NCBI GenBank assembly: GCA_021613375.1
Contig: CM038702.1
Span: forward strand, 30,068,686 to 30,132,685
Reading direction: 5' to 3'
Length of the DNA: 64,000 nt
Origin: Megaleporinus macrocephalus
Lineage: Eukaryota; Chordata; Actinopteri; Characiformes; Anostomidae
Below the pieces are notes generated by a model. That model saw only the letters and a list, made by a program, of their open reading frames with translations, ran no database searches and had not been told where the DNA came from. Made by a program: the position numbers and the translations under genes. Below, one piece after another: positions 11,964 to 24,567 of the stretch (the stretch's first letter is position 1; every line of letters begins with the position of its first letter).

Positions 11964-14900
11964 ACATGACAGGCGGTAGCGTTCTCTCATTTTGCACATC
12001 CGGATGTTCTCTCACATGGGAGATTTGAAAACATAAATATGTACCCACAGAAACTAAAGAGACTGCAAGAATACCACAACAATAGTATTTATTCTGTCTT
12101 TCTATATGTATATTTGGATAGCTAAACTTTTTTGTTAAACTTATGTATACGCCATTTTTTGCTGCTTCTTCGTTTTTATATTATTGCTTGGAGGCGATGC
12201 CAGTCTCCTCACCTTACTCGGGTTCTTACCAGAACAGGGGAGGAAACACTGGAATGGATGGCAGATGTCTTCTCAGCTTTAAACAGCAAAGTGATATTTT
12301 TTATTACCTCAGAGTCCCCTGTATGGGTAAAAGGGATGCACGAGTTATGCAGAGAATGCGTGTTTATCCTTATCAATTTTTTTGTTTTTTTGTAGTCTGA
12401 GTCAACGCACGCTTGATTTTTTTGTTATTTGTTTCTATATTGTTTTTTTTCTCTAGTTTTCTCACCATGGAAACATGAGAGCACTTAAAGCAACTTGGAT
12501 CCCTTTTTGCTGCATGATGAACTGAGGTGCCTTGGCATTCCTCCACGCCGTCCCTTTAACATGCATTCTCCGAACGCCCCGGGGAGTCAGAAATAGGGCT
12601 GATATGTTAGCCAGGGCCCTGAAGGGACTCTCCCACAAGGGCCGCCCAAGGGTGGTGGGGGTGGGGGTGGGGGTGTTGGTTGATGGCTGGGGTATCTCGA
12701 CTTGATTTTTCTTTTTGTTGATTAGAAAACATTCTGGCCAATCACGCTCTTGGCCCGAGCAGAGAATTACCAATGATAATGATAAAGCCAAAGGCAAGTT
12801 GTCTCTGCAGTTTACTGTCTTCTCTTGGCATCTTAGAAGTAGGTTAAAAAAATACAGTGAAACACAATCTTTTCCGGCAGAGCTTGCCTAAGAGTTGCTT
12901 TAAGCCTTGTGTAACTTCTGCTTAAGATGTTTTTGCAACTAAAGCAAAGTTTTTCTTTTTACAGGGAAATGTACGCAATCGTATACTAAATATATTTTGG
13001 TTCATGATTTGAGACACCACAGGTAAATGCTTGTTTATGGAATGGCTGAAGAGATGGAGCACTTGACATAGTAAAATAAGCTTTTTGCATAGTATGTATG
13101 TGGGATCTACTAAACCAATGAAAATGTTGTACATAAAGACAGCTTTTTGAAAAAAGCTGGGAGCGAAGAGCTCCACTTTTTGTTGATAATCGCAAAACGT
13201 ATTTTAGATTGCACAAAGAGGCCATCAATGCTGATGTCTGCTATTTAGGATGGGACTGGGAGTGTGTAGGACATTTTTATTTATTCATGTTTGTGGGGAG
13301 TGGGTATGTAAGTGCACGTGTGGATGTGTTGTGAGGAGCGGTGTGTGGCAGAGCTCTCTAGGGAAGCAGGAGTGAGTGCGAGATGGGCAGTGTTCTTGCT
13401 TTAAGGCTAAGCCTCTGCTGCAGCAGTACTGCAGTGGCACAGGGAACTGTCTAGAGGCCACCACTACTGCTGCTGCTGGCAAATAAAATTACAGGGTTTG
13501 CCAGCATGGCACTCAAATAGAAAGATGGTTGCAGGTTTTTCTTACTGATTCCTTGTTTGCTTGAAGCTCAAGGCCACCCATTTCCCCGACCTAACCTTAG
13601 AGAAATATCTCTCGTCCAGGGGAACGCTATTTTAATCTAGAGGGAAACTGGCACTGTGGCCAGACTGTTTGTTCATACTCCTGCAAGTATGCGGCTTCTG
13701 CCTGGAGGGGGTGGGAAACAATGGGTCCCCAAATACCTGAGCAGAGGTTCGGCTGTCTGCATCAGCTTCCTGACCTGTTATTCTTGTAAAATGCCACTGC
13801 GGACAAAGACCTCGAGATTCCAACAGTAACCCAAGGGTATCTGGTCCAACCCATTTTTAGTTCATAGTCTGAACTGCAGACAAGCCCTAAACCCTCACTT
13901 CAGGCATAGGGGTTTCCCCATCTTCTTCTCCCATCATTAATGCAGACTTACCTGCGTTTGTTTAAGGGTAAACTTGTAGTCATGTAAGCCATGAGATGTT
14001 CACATGTTGCTTACTTCAAGTCTGAGTTGAGCCTGGAGTTGCTGGGCTGCGAATAAGAGTTGAGTCTCTAGTCTTTAGAAGAGTATTTGGTTTAGTCTTG
14101 TTATTTGTGGGAGGCATATACATGTACGAAAGTAAACAATAACTAAGCACCTTGGCTGGTCTGTGGTTTGTTTAGCCAGGATCTAGTATAGCAAGCTAAA
14201 TAGTGTAACAGCTAATCCAGCTGAAGTTTTAGTAAGTTTTAAAGGAATGTTATCAGTAACTTACTTAAACTTTAGTCACACACCTGCTAAGGTTTTTTCT
14301 GTAACAAGACTCATTATTTACAGCCATGTCACACCTGGCACTGCTGCAAGCTGCAGTAATGACCAAGGATGACTGTAGCAATGCTGACAAAGACGCAAGT
14401 TTATATTCATTTACCGCATAAATGACGGTGCTATTTTTTTGTGTTTTCTTCTCAGGCTGAAATTTCTTTAATGTCAAGTCATCAAGAAGTGAGTTGAGAG
14501 ATAGTTAAAGGCATGTCAGAGTCAAGCCTTGGGTCAGTCAACAGTCAGTTCAAGTCCAAGCTGCTGACTTGAGTCCTCATCTTTGACTATAGCTAGTGAA
14601 GCTGCGACGCTGAAGTATGAGGAGGACACTATTGCAGGCATGACGCATAAAATGTCTAAGTGGTGTGCTGTGGATTATCTATTCATGGATTACCTGTGCC
14701 TCACTGCCTTCGCTCCTGGTCCTTTTATTATCACTAGCAGCTGATTGTGGTCTTGTCAGTGCTGCTGTATTCAAGCTCCTTGTCTGCATTTGCTTGAGGA
14801 TAGTTATTTCCTATGGCCTACTCTACCTTCTGTCCTCTTCCACTGCTCAGAAGGGGGTTTCACAGCCCTGATGCATTACTTACGGCATACAAAGAAATTA

Positions 14901-16445
14901 CTTAAAGCCCCTGCCTTCTCTTGGGGGGCATAAGGGATTTTCTACTAAACATACACTTTAATCTTCTATTCTTTTAAATCAGTAGATAAGGGGGTCTTCT
15001 GGCCTAAATCTAAAGTTTGCCATGTTATTTGCCATATTGGGTAAAATTCTGCAGCGCAGCACTGGATGCCACAGCCTTATCAGACAGAATTCTCCATTTT
15101 GCGTTATTTTTGTGCTTTTACCCACTAATGTTCTCTCTTTACAGTCCCTGTATGCATGACACAAATACATCACAACAACTGGGATACTCCCACAGAAGGA
15201 AAAAATAGAGTAGCCTAGTTTATGGCAATAAATACAGATGTGGCATTCAAGGATTCTTTCTGCGGATGGGGGACAATTCAAACAGCCCACACTCAAATAT
15301 CCAGACTTTAGTCATTGTAACTTTCCAAAGTTACTTCACCCGTCAGACTTTAAACCAGAAAATCTCACTCGAAGAGATTACTTTGGTACCACTGTAGGAG
15401 AGAGGACACATACAACAACACATGCAATAATGGCTACATTTTCAATTTTGGCCAGAGTGTTCCACTGCCCTGAAAATGTACACAAGGCATAGTTATGTAA
15501 AGAGTATTTTAAGATCACTGGAAGGAATCACTGGTATGTTTCTCAAAGCTTGAAACTGTAGTTGGCTAATTTTCTGGTAAACTACACCCACACTGGGAGA
15601 CTTTTATTACTGTCTGTACAATATGCTATTGACATGTGAGAGAGGCAGTCCAACCCAACAAACAGAGAAAATAAGAAGGATTGCTTGAAATCCTACAGAA
15701 TTTTACAAAATACGCAGTTTGCCATCACTTTACCATTAACACGTCCACATGCCCATAACACGCATAATTGCAGTGCACTGTATATTAAACTAACAAACAC
15801 TTGACAAAAGCCTTGTCAAGTTGCATGTTAAGTCTTTATCACTTGGCTAAGAAGGCTTTGTATTATTATGCCTTATTTATACGTTCTTAGTAACTCCTGA
15901 TACGTCTTTTCAGTGGATTTGGAGAAACTGAGAGAATGACAGATTTACACAGGAGCCATGGCTAACTTAGCTAGTAAAGTATGAGCAGGGTGCATGAATG
16001 CTGGAGAATCTGAGCAATCCCAATTGATGTGTATGTCGTACAGATTTATAGCGACAGCTGTAAAAATGTTTATTGGGCACGGAAAGAGAAAGCCGGTTTC
16101 CTGATAGACGGGGCCTGACAGCCTCGGGAGCGCAATGAATGTCTCTGTGCATGTCACTTGTCAATAGAGCCCCACACAAGCTGAATCCAGCTCAAAGCCA
16201 TGGAGAGGGCTGAGGAATCTGTGCCACACCAGGCATTAGAATGTCATGCCAGTCCTAGGATTTGGGTTGTTGCTGTCCTTTGGAGTGAGAACGAACTGCT
16301 TTTTAAAGGGTGTGATTGACTTTGTTGCTAGCTCCCTTTTTGTCGATTATATAGAAATCAGTTTCTGGAGAAAGGTTATCAGCCATTTAATTGAACTTTT
16401 TTAATGCAAGTGATGCAAATACGGTTAAAAAATTTCAGATGCTTA

Positions 16446-16484
16446 TTTCTTTTGTGAACAGTGGGCCACTGTTCACAAAAGAAA
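16446..16484. repeat. Perfect 39-bp palindrome (19-bp arms, 1-nt centre)
   Basis: The left arm TTTCTTTTGTGAACAGTGG (16446-16464) is followed by one G. The exact reverse complement then runs from 16466 to 16484. As RNA it would form a near-loopless hairpin and as DNA a cruciform. It lies between fgf6 and fgf23 with no open frame. Confidence 0.9.
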
Positions 16485-16730
16485 CTGCCTACTTGATTAC
16501 ATTTTAGTAGCAGCTAATGGATATGATTTATGACATCAGACATTGTTGCCCCAAATTCAACAAGGCTGCAGATGCCCAAAGTTGGACAAAATAAGTAAGG
16601 GTTTTGTCAACCAAAATAAAAGCAAGTGGTACTTCACTGGAAACTGTAGTTCATATCTGCATGTTTGGCATTCTTTGAACACTGAAAACTGTGGAATTTG
16701 GGGGCATGTGTGACAATTTAGAATGCTCTT

Positions 16731-16731
<1 letters not shown>

Positions 16732-16760
<29 letters not shown>
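16732..16760. repeat. (CT)n microsatellite
   Basis: A CT dinucleotide run within a longer pyrimidine-rich stretch that extends to about 16815. Confidence 0.85.
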
Positions 16761-16762
<2 letters not shown>

Positions 16763-17318
16763 ATGCTCTCTCTTTCTCACTCACTCTTTCTCCTTTCCTG
16801 TCTCATTCTTTTTTTCAATTTTAAACCTTGGCACTGAAGGGTGTGTTGTGCCCACCATTCTCCTTTTCACTGTTAACATATACCTCACCTCCTGCCTTAG
16901 TTATGATTTCTTACGAAGATTGTGAAGCAGTAGGAAACAGACGTCTTCAATCATTTGTTTCTGAAAACTATGTGTGAAAACAAAAATCTATAAAAAAAGT
17001 GGTTTTCCTTTTATTTTTGTACGTATGTGCTGTGCACAGCAGTGTAACCATATTCCTGATACCAATTAAAGTTTGATTTTTTAAGAAGTGTCTTTTTCAT
17101 TTCATTATGATTGTGGAAATGTCCAACAGTGCCAGGTGGGGAAAAGAAAAGTCAAACATAGTATAGGAACAAAACCTTTGTTTTAATTTCTGTTGTTATT
17201 TATGATTGTTTGATTTGTTATTAACCCCAGTCTATTTGGAAAATATATAAATGGCCAAGAATTACTCAGAAAGTAAACTGTTACATTAATTAATTAAATG
17301 TTAAGAATGTTTTTTCAT

Positions 17319-17357
17319 TGTGTTTTGACACAAATATTGTGTTTTGACACAAATATT
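17319..17357 (+). repeat. Two-copy tandem repeat, 19-bp unit
   Basis: The unit TGTGTTTTGACACAAATAT occurs twice in tandem. The unit contains its own short inverted repeat, TGTG-TTTTGA-CACA. Confidence 0.75.
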
Positions 17358-18811
17358 TTGCAAAGACTGCTGGGTAAAAAAACATTAGTTCAAAAAGCAC
17401 TATCCAAATAATGCTACACTTTGAATGACTCATTTGAATAAAATCACTACATTGTTCCTTAAGAAAACATATCTTAGCTATCTGCTGTCTTCCATAAACT
17501 GTATAAAATATTTGAATGGGGCTGCTAAGACTGTCAAGATGCCAGGGTGTTTGGGATTGAATCCAATTGATATTAATATTAATGATGCATATTAAGAAAT
17601 CATCCATTAAATGAAGATAATAAAATAAATGAATAAAAGGAAACTAAATATTGGAAATATTTAATCAAAAAAAAGTAGATTCAGTAGACACAGAATATGC
17701 AACCTCAACAAAGCTCAAATATTAAAATTCAAATATGTCAGTGCAATTTATTTGGCTTTCAATGGAATTCAATTCTCTTTGGGTCAAAATAAAGAGTTTT
17801 CATTCAGAGACATTGCATTAAGTTTTGTCCAGTTTACGCAAACCAGTTACTTAAAGTCAATACAATTAATTTACAATCTGTTGACATATTTTTATATTTG
17901 TAATTAAGGCAAACAGCCTCATTGCCTCAAGTGCACAATACCTTTTGAATTGTATTAAGTCTTTTATGTCTAAAAAAGTCAGTTGTTTGAATCTGAGAAA
18001 AAGGTTTTGTCCCAAATAATGACCCTGTATAAGTTTGTGATGAGCCTACACCCTTGAAAAGGTGGTTCTTCAAAGACAATCTATGAAAATCACAGAATGA
18101 TTTTTTTTTTAATGGAAATCCTGCATATGTATATGGTACCACTGTAGATAAGATTGCTATGGCTCAAGTACTCAGCACAGGTGTTGTAAATTATTAACAC
18201 CATTATTCTATACATTCTATTATTAGTACAAGCTGATTATTCTTCGGTATAATTCACATGAATTAATTTATTAATGATGCGTGTTACTTTTGGCAGGTAA
18301 ATTTAATTATGTTGATCCACGCATTCATGACTTATTATGCAGATATATAATGTACTATAAAATATTGAATTAATAGCGGATAGAAAAATTCACGATGTGA
18401 AAACTGCTGCGCTGCACAAGCTCCCTCTGCTGGTCGGCCAGAAGCGATGACGCAAGGTTTGATTTTTGGCTTTCCAGTAACTTATCAATAGGAGACATTT
18501 CTAGTTCCACATGTTTTAAAGTGTTCTTTTTTATTTATCCTAATGTTTTAGCATGTTCGTTTTTTAAGATGTTGTGCTCTGAATACCTTTCAGCGAAAGT
18601 GAAGTTTGGGGCGTGTGGGCAGAGTGAGAGTCATATCGGTGCTTGGTGGGCTGCTGCTCAATGCAATTATGGCTTTGCTCGTTCCGGCCAATTAAGTTCA
18701 CTATAAACAGCCCAAGGTGTGCGGAGAGAACCGCCCCTCCGCTTCCGTTCCTTCTCAGCATCTCTGTTAAGAGGGCGTAAAAGCCGTCAGCGAGGAGTGG
18801 CGCGGGGTGCG

Positions 18812-18819
18812 TTTAAATA
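18812..18819 (+). promoter_or_regulatory. TATA-like box of fgf23
   Basis: TTTAAATA lies about 76 bp upstream of the fgf23 ATG in a locally GC-rich stretch. That would place the transcript start around 18840-18850 and leave a short 5' UTR of about 50 bp. The position fits a core promoter, but this is sequence resemblance only. Confidence 0.4.
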
Positions 18820-18894
18820 GCCGGCCTTTAAGTTCCACGAATCAGAGCGACTTCAGCTCCTCCTGCCTCGTTCTTTGCTGCGCAGTCTGTGAGC

Positions 18895-20957
18895 ATGAAT
18901 ACACTCGCAAACCACTTCATCCTGCACGCGCTCCTCGCCCTGTGGCTCGCGACACTGCAGGGATACGGACCCGCGGCTGCTGCTCCTAACGCGTCTCCAC
19001 TGCAGAGCTCCAGCTGGGGCAACCCCAGGAGATTCATTCACCTGCAAACCAGCACAGATCTAAATAACTTCTACCTTGAGATCAGTCTCAATGGGCACGT
19101 GCGCAAAACGGCACACCGGGGCTCATACAGTTGAGTATTCTAGACCAATTCATATTTGCATTTATACTGATGCTCAGTATCTCTCCTAACCTGCTTTTGT
19201 GACTGTTCCCTGCACTGAATTATGTTTTCTTTGTATCTTTTCAACAGGCGTCGTTCTCCTGAAAGCTGAGACGAGAGACCGTGTGGCGATATTTGGAGTG
19301 AAAAGCAGCCGATTCTTGTGTATGGACGCTGAGGGCAACCTCTTTACTTCGGTGAGAGAGAGTTTTGTCTCCAATAACTTCTTTGTTAAGAAACATACAC
19401 AACAATTTACAACAATTTTAAAACATAAACAAGGTTCTTATGTGTTTTCCCGGCTGCAAAAGCTTGGACACCTCCAGACAAATGACATGTTTTGTTGATT
19501 TTCTTCAAGAGCGGACAAGTTAACACATCCTCTCTGCAGGAAACAGAGCTAAACAAGCTTCTTCTTTAACACACTGGGGAAAAACGAAAACATAAAACGA
19601 GCCATAATTTTTTAAACAGGCCACATTTTATGTGTTTATGGTGATGTTTAATTCAGTGAATAAGCAGTAATTGTGCTCTAGAATGTGCAGATGTAATTTC
19701 TTTGTAGAAAATCAAGATGTGTGAGCAGAACAGGGGCACCAAAAGCTTGGTATACCGGATATATAATCATTACTATTTATTTACTAAATTTAACATCATG
19801 ATAAAATGTGCCATAACTTTTAAACAAGCCACATTTGATGTTTAATCACGATGTTAAATTAAGTCTTCTTTTTCCCCAAATGCTAAACTAGAATTTGCGA
19901 GAATTTGCTAAAGCTTGTGGTGTTTAGTTTGTTCTCTGCAGAGTATAATTTTTATACTTATACTTTTATACTTATACTATATTTTTATATTTATACAAAT
20001 ACAAAACATTTTGTATACAACTGGATTTAAAACCATTGGATTTGTCTACGATCCCCTGAGGAACCGAGAAAAAATATGTTTAAAATAAATGACAGTTTGT
20101 TAACATACCTCTTTTTCTCTTTCTTGTTTTACTTTCTTCGCCACTTTTTCTCCCTCTTTCTCCTTTACTCTGTCCTGTCGCTCCTCACACAATTCTCTCT
20201 CTGTCTCCTGGACTCTACTTTCTTCTTTCTCATGTCCCCTTTCCTTGTTACCCTTATCTCTCTTCTACCTTCCCCTCATCTCTTTTTATTTCCTTTCTCC
20301 TCTTTTTTGCTTCTCATCTTTTTTCTCCTTCTCCTTATCTCACTTTATTGCTTTTCATTACATTTCTCACTTTTTCACTTTTTGCATTCTCCTATTTGTT
20401 CCTTCTTCAATCTCTTATCTCTTTGTCTTTTCTCCCATTGCCTTTTTCCTGTCTTTCACTTCTCTGTTCTCTCATTCTATACTCTTACTCCCCTCTTATT
20501 TTCTCCATCTCTCTCTCTCTTTCTCTCACAGACTGTTTGCAGTAGGGATGACTGTCTTTTCCACCACAAGCTTTTGGAGAACCATCGTGATGTTTACTAT
20601 TCTACCAAGACCAGCATCCTGTTGAACCTGGACGGGGTAAAGCACAGGTACACAGCAAGTCAGAACCTCCCTCGCTCTTCTCTTTTCCTGTCAGAAAAAA
20701 ACACAGTTCCACTGGAGCGCCTTAAGCACAGAGAGAGGAAGAACCGCGACCCCTCAGACCCCCTCAAAGCACTCGGCTTTGAGGAGGAGTCAGACTCTCG
20801 CGCAGTTCAAGAAGAGGATGCTGAACAGGAGCTGGAGCCCTTAGAAGATCGTAACGCCTCAAGAGAAGCTTTGTTCTCACCCCCTGATGATGACCCCTGG
20901 GACATGATCCATGCCAGGAGCCCCGTCAGTCCCCGTATGTCAGGAATTGTTGGCTGA
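18895..20957 (+). CDS. fgf23: Fibroblast growth factor 23 (3 exons)
   Basis: Exons are 18895-19129, 19248-19351 (104 bp) and 20532-20957, giving 765 bp and 254 residues against 251 in human. The ATG at 18895 opens a signal peptide with a hydrophobic core at about 8-21 and likely cleavage near 27-30. The FGF19/21/23-type core includes HLQTSTDLNNFYLEI, then VVLLKAETRDRVAIFGVKSS and FLCMD in exon 2. Exon 3 has RDDCLFHHKLLENHRDVYYS and QNLPRSSLFL. The cysteines of FLCMD and DDCLF match the conserved disulfide pair. A dibasic RXXR site, RKNR at 182-185, marks the usual inactivating cleavage between core and tail, followed by an acidic C-terminal tail that in the family contacts Klotho. FGF23 is an endocrine hormone that lowers phosphate and vitamin D through FGFR and Klotho. 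Intron 2 ends in an unusually long pyrimidine tract. Confidence 0.95.
20100..20531 (+). repeat. Long polypyrimidine tract at the end of fgf23 intron 2
   Basis: About 430 bp on the plus strand are overwhelmingly C and T (CTCTTT/CTTC patterns). They run directly into the CTCTCTCACAG acceptor of exon 3. The tract happens to be open in the exon 3 frame from 20076, giving a Leu/Phe/Ser-rich translation. It is a purine/pyrimidine mirror-type tract of the kind that can form triplex DNA. Confidence 0.8.
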
Positions 20958-21520
20958 GGTTGCAATTGGACCACAGGAGTGGAAAACAGCATCTTAGCTG
21001 GTATGGCAGAAAGAGCATGTGTCCAAAACGTAACCCAGTTTAAAAGAGTATTTACAGCATGGCAAGGAGTTTGTTCCTTCAAAAGTTGGCTGCTTTTGAT
21101 GTTTTTTGTCTGTTTGTTTTTTCGGGGTTTTTTTTAAGCATAAGAGACAGAATGTGTCCAAACATCTTAAAATGGATTGCTGGCTGTTAATTCAGGGTGA
21201 TGTTGTGCCTTCAGACGAAACCACTTTACCTGACCAAATTTGAGCTTTTGTAAATTTTCTCTTTTCAAATGACTTTTATACCAAACTGTTTTCTTGTAAA
21301 GTACAAGTTAATTATGTATTTATGTCTTAACTCCCGTCCCAGTCAATCAGATGGTGCAGGACACCACCTGAGGACAAGAGTGTACTTGTATACAACAACA
21401 AGAGTTGTACACAAATATTTATTTATTTAATTTCATTTGTTTTATTTATGGTATTTATGTGGATGTTTATTGATATACAAGTGTAAATTGTAATACTCCT
21501 TATATGTTCTATTCAAAGTA

Positions 21521-21526
21521 AATAAA
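21521..21526 (+). terminator. fgf23 polyadenylation signal
   Basis: AATAAA lies about 560 bp after the fgf23 stop codon and is followed by T- and GT-rich sequence. It is the first canonical signal downstream of the gene. Confidence 0.65.
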
Positions 21527-21559
21527 AGCTTTTTCTGACTTTTTTTATGTTTTATGTTT

Positions 21560-24089
21560 TTTTTTTCTCCATCCAGATTTTTTATTTCAGTGTCATTAAT
21601 TAATATTTCCAATATATTGATCTCAAGGTAGTCAAAGGAAGCGGTTGCAAAGTTAATGTTCACGGCTTAGGCACAGTCTCAAGTCTAGACTGAAAGCATA
21701 CTTGTTTAACTTGGCTTTTGGTAATTAACTTCCCGTTTAGATAAAGGCAGGAGATCCAGGGGTTCATAGAGGTTTATGCTAAGCTGAGATGTTGGTGCTG
21801 TAGTCTCACCACTTTTACACAGGTTTGTTGATGGTGGAATGGAGGGATGCCAGTGTTTCAGGCTACTTTCATGGTACTCTCATAATTATGTTACATTTTG
21901 GTCCTCAGCCACACTATGAAATTTTTCATATTCTCTATAGTCAAAATCCCAAATAGAACTAATTTCCTGACATCATGGCTGCTGGACTATATACAATATG
22001 AGTCACCAAAGAACAAGATTTTTAAAATCGCACAGTTTATGTCAACTTTTAACTGCAGCTCAACTTCGCAAACAAATAACTCCAAGATATAAAACTTGAC
22101 AAAAAAGTATTACTATGCTACCGAGACGGTTGAAAAACTATGAAATGTACTCTACAGCTGTACAAAAGTGCTTTTCTGACATGGAACTAAAATCTCAGTA
22201 TGCATGTTTAAAAGCTGCTAAATTTGAATGATTTAACTGTTAAAGTACATTACACTCACATAATACTAATTAAATTACTGAAAATGATATTGGACTTGGT
22301 CTCAGCAAGTACTGAATAGTGTGCTAATAACCAGACTAAAAACATGTAATTGATGCGTCACTAGCGTCAAAGCCATTTCAGAGAGGTAAATCTGTAGCAG
22401 TGCGCTCCCGTTTACAACAGTGAAAGAACTCAGATCTCAGGAGCTCCTCTGGAGCATGCACACTTCCATTTACCAGCTGAACCCCTGTAAACTCTCAAAT
22501 GAAAATGGTCTATACACAACCATTCACCAACTCTTTTCACTCTTTTTTTATCTTCCTATCTCACACAAAAACACACTGCTCTCTTCCACAGCAGAAACAA
22601 CAGACTGGAATACCAGGTGGGAATACTGAACAGCGATGGCAGTTTGATGGAGTTTGAGGAATATTACTTTTTCTAGTATCTAAAATAATAATAACTCATT
22701 AATCAGTGGTTATTTTTTTATTCAAAAAGTACAAACTTACATTTTTTCAGATGTTTTTACTTAAAAACCGTTCTGAAAACAGTTCACATAACATCTAATG
22801 TTTTTGTTGAGGTTCAAGTTATTTATAGCAGCCAATCATTGTATGTCTTACATGTGGTGGCCCACTGAGTCAAAAGGAGCCAAGGCAGAATAAAGAGAGA
22901 ATATAGAGAACGTCCATACGATACCCACCAAATCATCTTTTTAATACAGTACCGAAAATATTTTTACTCACAAGTTTATATTTGTTTCTTTATTTGTTTA
23001 AAAATTATATTACATTTACACTGGAACCTGTCATTTCACTTCTTAACCAACAGGTGTCAGCAGATCTTTTATGATCACTCGCTTGTCTTGCAGCTTCAAA
23101 ATACGCAAAAGTTTGTAGGAGCTTTTGACAAAGCACTGCTATGTTTTTAAGCAGAAAACCAAGGAAACCCCTAGTGCATGCTTGGAATTTTAAACAATTA
23201 CCCATTGCACCATTTAAGATTCCAAAAAATCAGACACAGCCTCTTACAGATTGAATGTCTAAAAATCATTCAGTCCCTTTAGAGGTGCAATTTGTGGACA
23301 TTTTACTTTGAAACACTCCAAAATGAACTAAAATTAAGTTTTGATGATATATCATGCATTATGTTGCCGACATATCTACAGTTAACACACCAATCAGTTA
23401 CCTCCAGCCTGTTCTGTCTCATAACACCACATGTGCTTTAATGTATCGCTGTAGCATTGCCCTCTCAGGCCTGTGTCCTTGGAAAAGAAACTTCATGCAT
23501 GTTCAGGTGCAACTTTTCAATTTTCAGTTCCGGTTCAAGCTTTTCTCATGAGGTTTGAAGGTCACACTGCCATGGAGCCCAACTCTCTGAATAGGCTCTG
23601 CTATCCACCACAATGAACTTCACTTGTCCCCTCTCCAAGCCTAACATTTATTTGTGCACTCAGCAGGCCATCTACCAAAGGCATAGGAACAGGTTTAACA
23701 TCGGGGGACACATTTGGTAATATGAATCAGAGCCCATCCTATCCCCTAAAATATTACCTATAGGCTAATTACACTGTAGGTATCAACATATTTATTACTA
23801 ATTTATTTAAGAAAGCAATTTCCTTCTTTGTTCCAGTACTCTCCTAATACGGCGATATATAATATTTAAAATAATATAATAACAGGTTTGGTTAATTATT
23901 TATTATTATGTCTAAACTCTGTTGTATACTTACACTAACTCCACTTTAAAAAAAAAAAAAAAAACACAGCAGCGTTGTGTCCTGTGGTTTTTTTTTTTCT
24001 TTGGTGACATAATGCTGAAATGAAATGACAATTAAATGTATGTTAAGGTTTCCTGACTAGACAAGACTAACATTAATGTCAGACAGTAA
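21560..24089. other. Intergenic, no gene seen
   Basis: AT-rich DNA between fgf23 and rad51ap1. I found no exon-like segments. Homopolymer runs occur at about 23946-23964 (A) and 23985-23998 (T). Confidence 0.45.
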
Positions 24090-24259
24090 GGCTGTGTCCC
24101 AAACAGCACCCTCTGGAACATTACATACTGCACTACTGAAACACTTCTAACGATGGTGTCCTTTTATTTATTAATTCATTAATTTATTTTATTTATTATA
24201 TTTTATATTTTTATTTTATGCATTTAGTGTAGTAATAGTCTGCAGTTTGGGACATGGCC
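24090..24259. mobile_element. MITE-like element, probably hAT-type
   Basis: About 170 bp bounded by imperfect terminal inverted repeats. The left end is GGCTGTGTCCCAAAC and the right end is GTTTGGGACATGGCC, with 13 of 15 positions matching. The flanks GACAGTAA on the left and GAGAGTAA on the right (one base in) look like an 8-bp target duplication, as hAT elements make. There is no coding capacity, so it is a non-autonomous element. The class is inferred from the target-site length only. Confidence 0.6.
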
Positions 24260-24567
24260 AGAGAGTAACTTTACGTTTCAGAGTGCTTTCTGACAAAAGG
24301 TAATATAAACGTTAGCTAACCCTCCTAGTCTGTTACCCTAACAATACATTATAAAAAAGCTGTTTTATTGCAGTATATAATGTCATCTTTGCTATTCATT
24401 GCTCTCATCACTGACTCCAGCGAGGCGAGAGCTCAGCTCAGTAAAGCTGCTGTCTGCAGGATATTTCTAAAAAGGCATCTCAACACAAGCCTTAACAAAG
24501 TGAAAGACCCTGACCACCTAACAATCAGAGCCAGGTGATTTTAAACATGCTTTTAAATTAAACGTTT

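Larger units (their letters stand above)
11964..17100 (+). other. fgf6 3' flank, probable long 3' UTR, no other gene
   Basis: No second gene is recognisable. Possible polyadenylation signals are AATAAA at 13482-13487 and ATTAAA near 17065. The last 350 bp before 17090 look like a conserved transcript end, with T-rich and GT-rich sequence around the ATTAAA, so the fgf6 3' UTR may extend about 5 kb. That is inference. The stretch also holds a CT microsatellite (16732-16760) and a perfect palindrome (16446-16484). Confidence 0.35.

Noticed and set aside
12132..12400. Two overlapping 85-codon frames after fgf6
   Set aside because: They have no splice context, biased T-rich composition and no recognisable motif. 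They probably lie in the fgf6 3' UTR.
18889..18894. GTG start two codons before the fgf23 ATG
   Set aside because: Vertebrate initiation at GTG is rare, and the ATG at 18895 directly precedes a good signal peptide.
20076..20530. 293-codon open frame beginning upstream of fgf23 exon 3
   Set aside because: The Leu/Phe/Ser-rich part is translation of a polypyrimidine intron. The 104-bp exon 2 and phase 0 junction to 20532 match the FGF gene structure.
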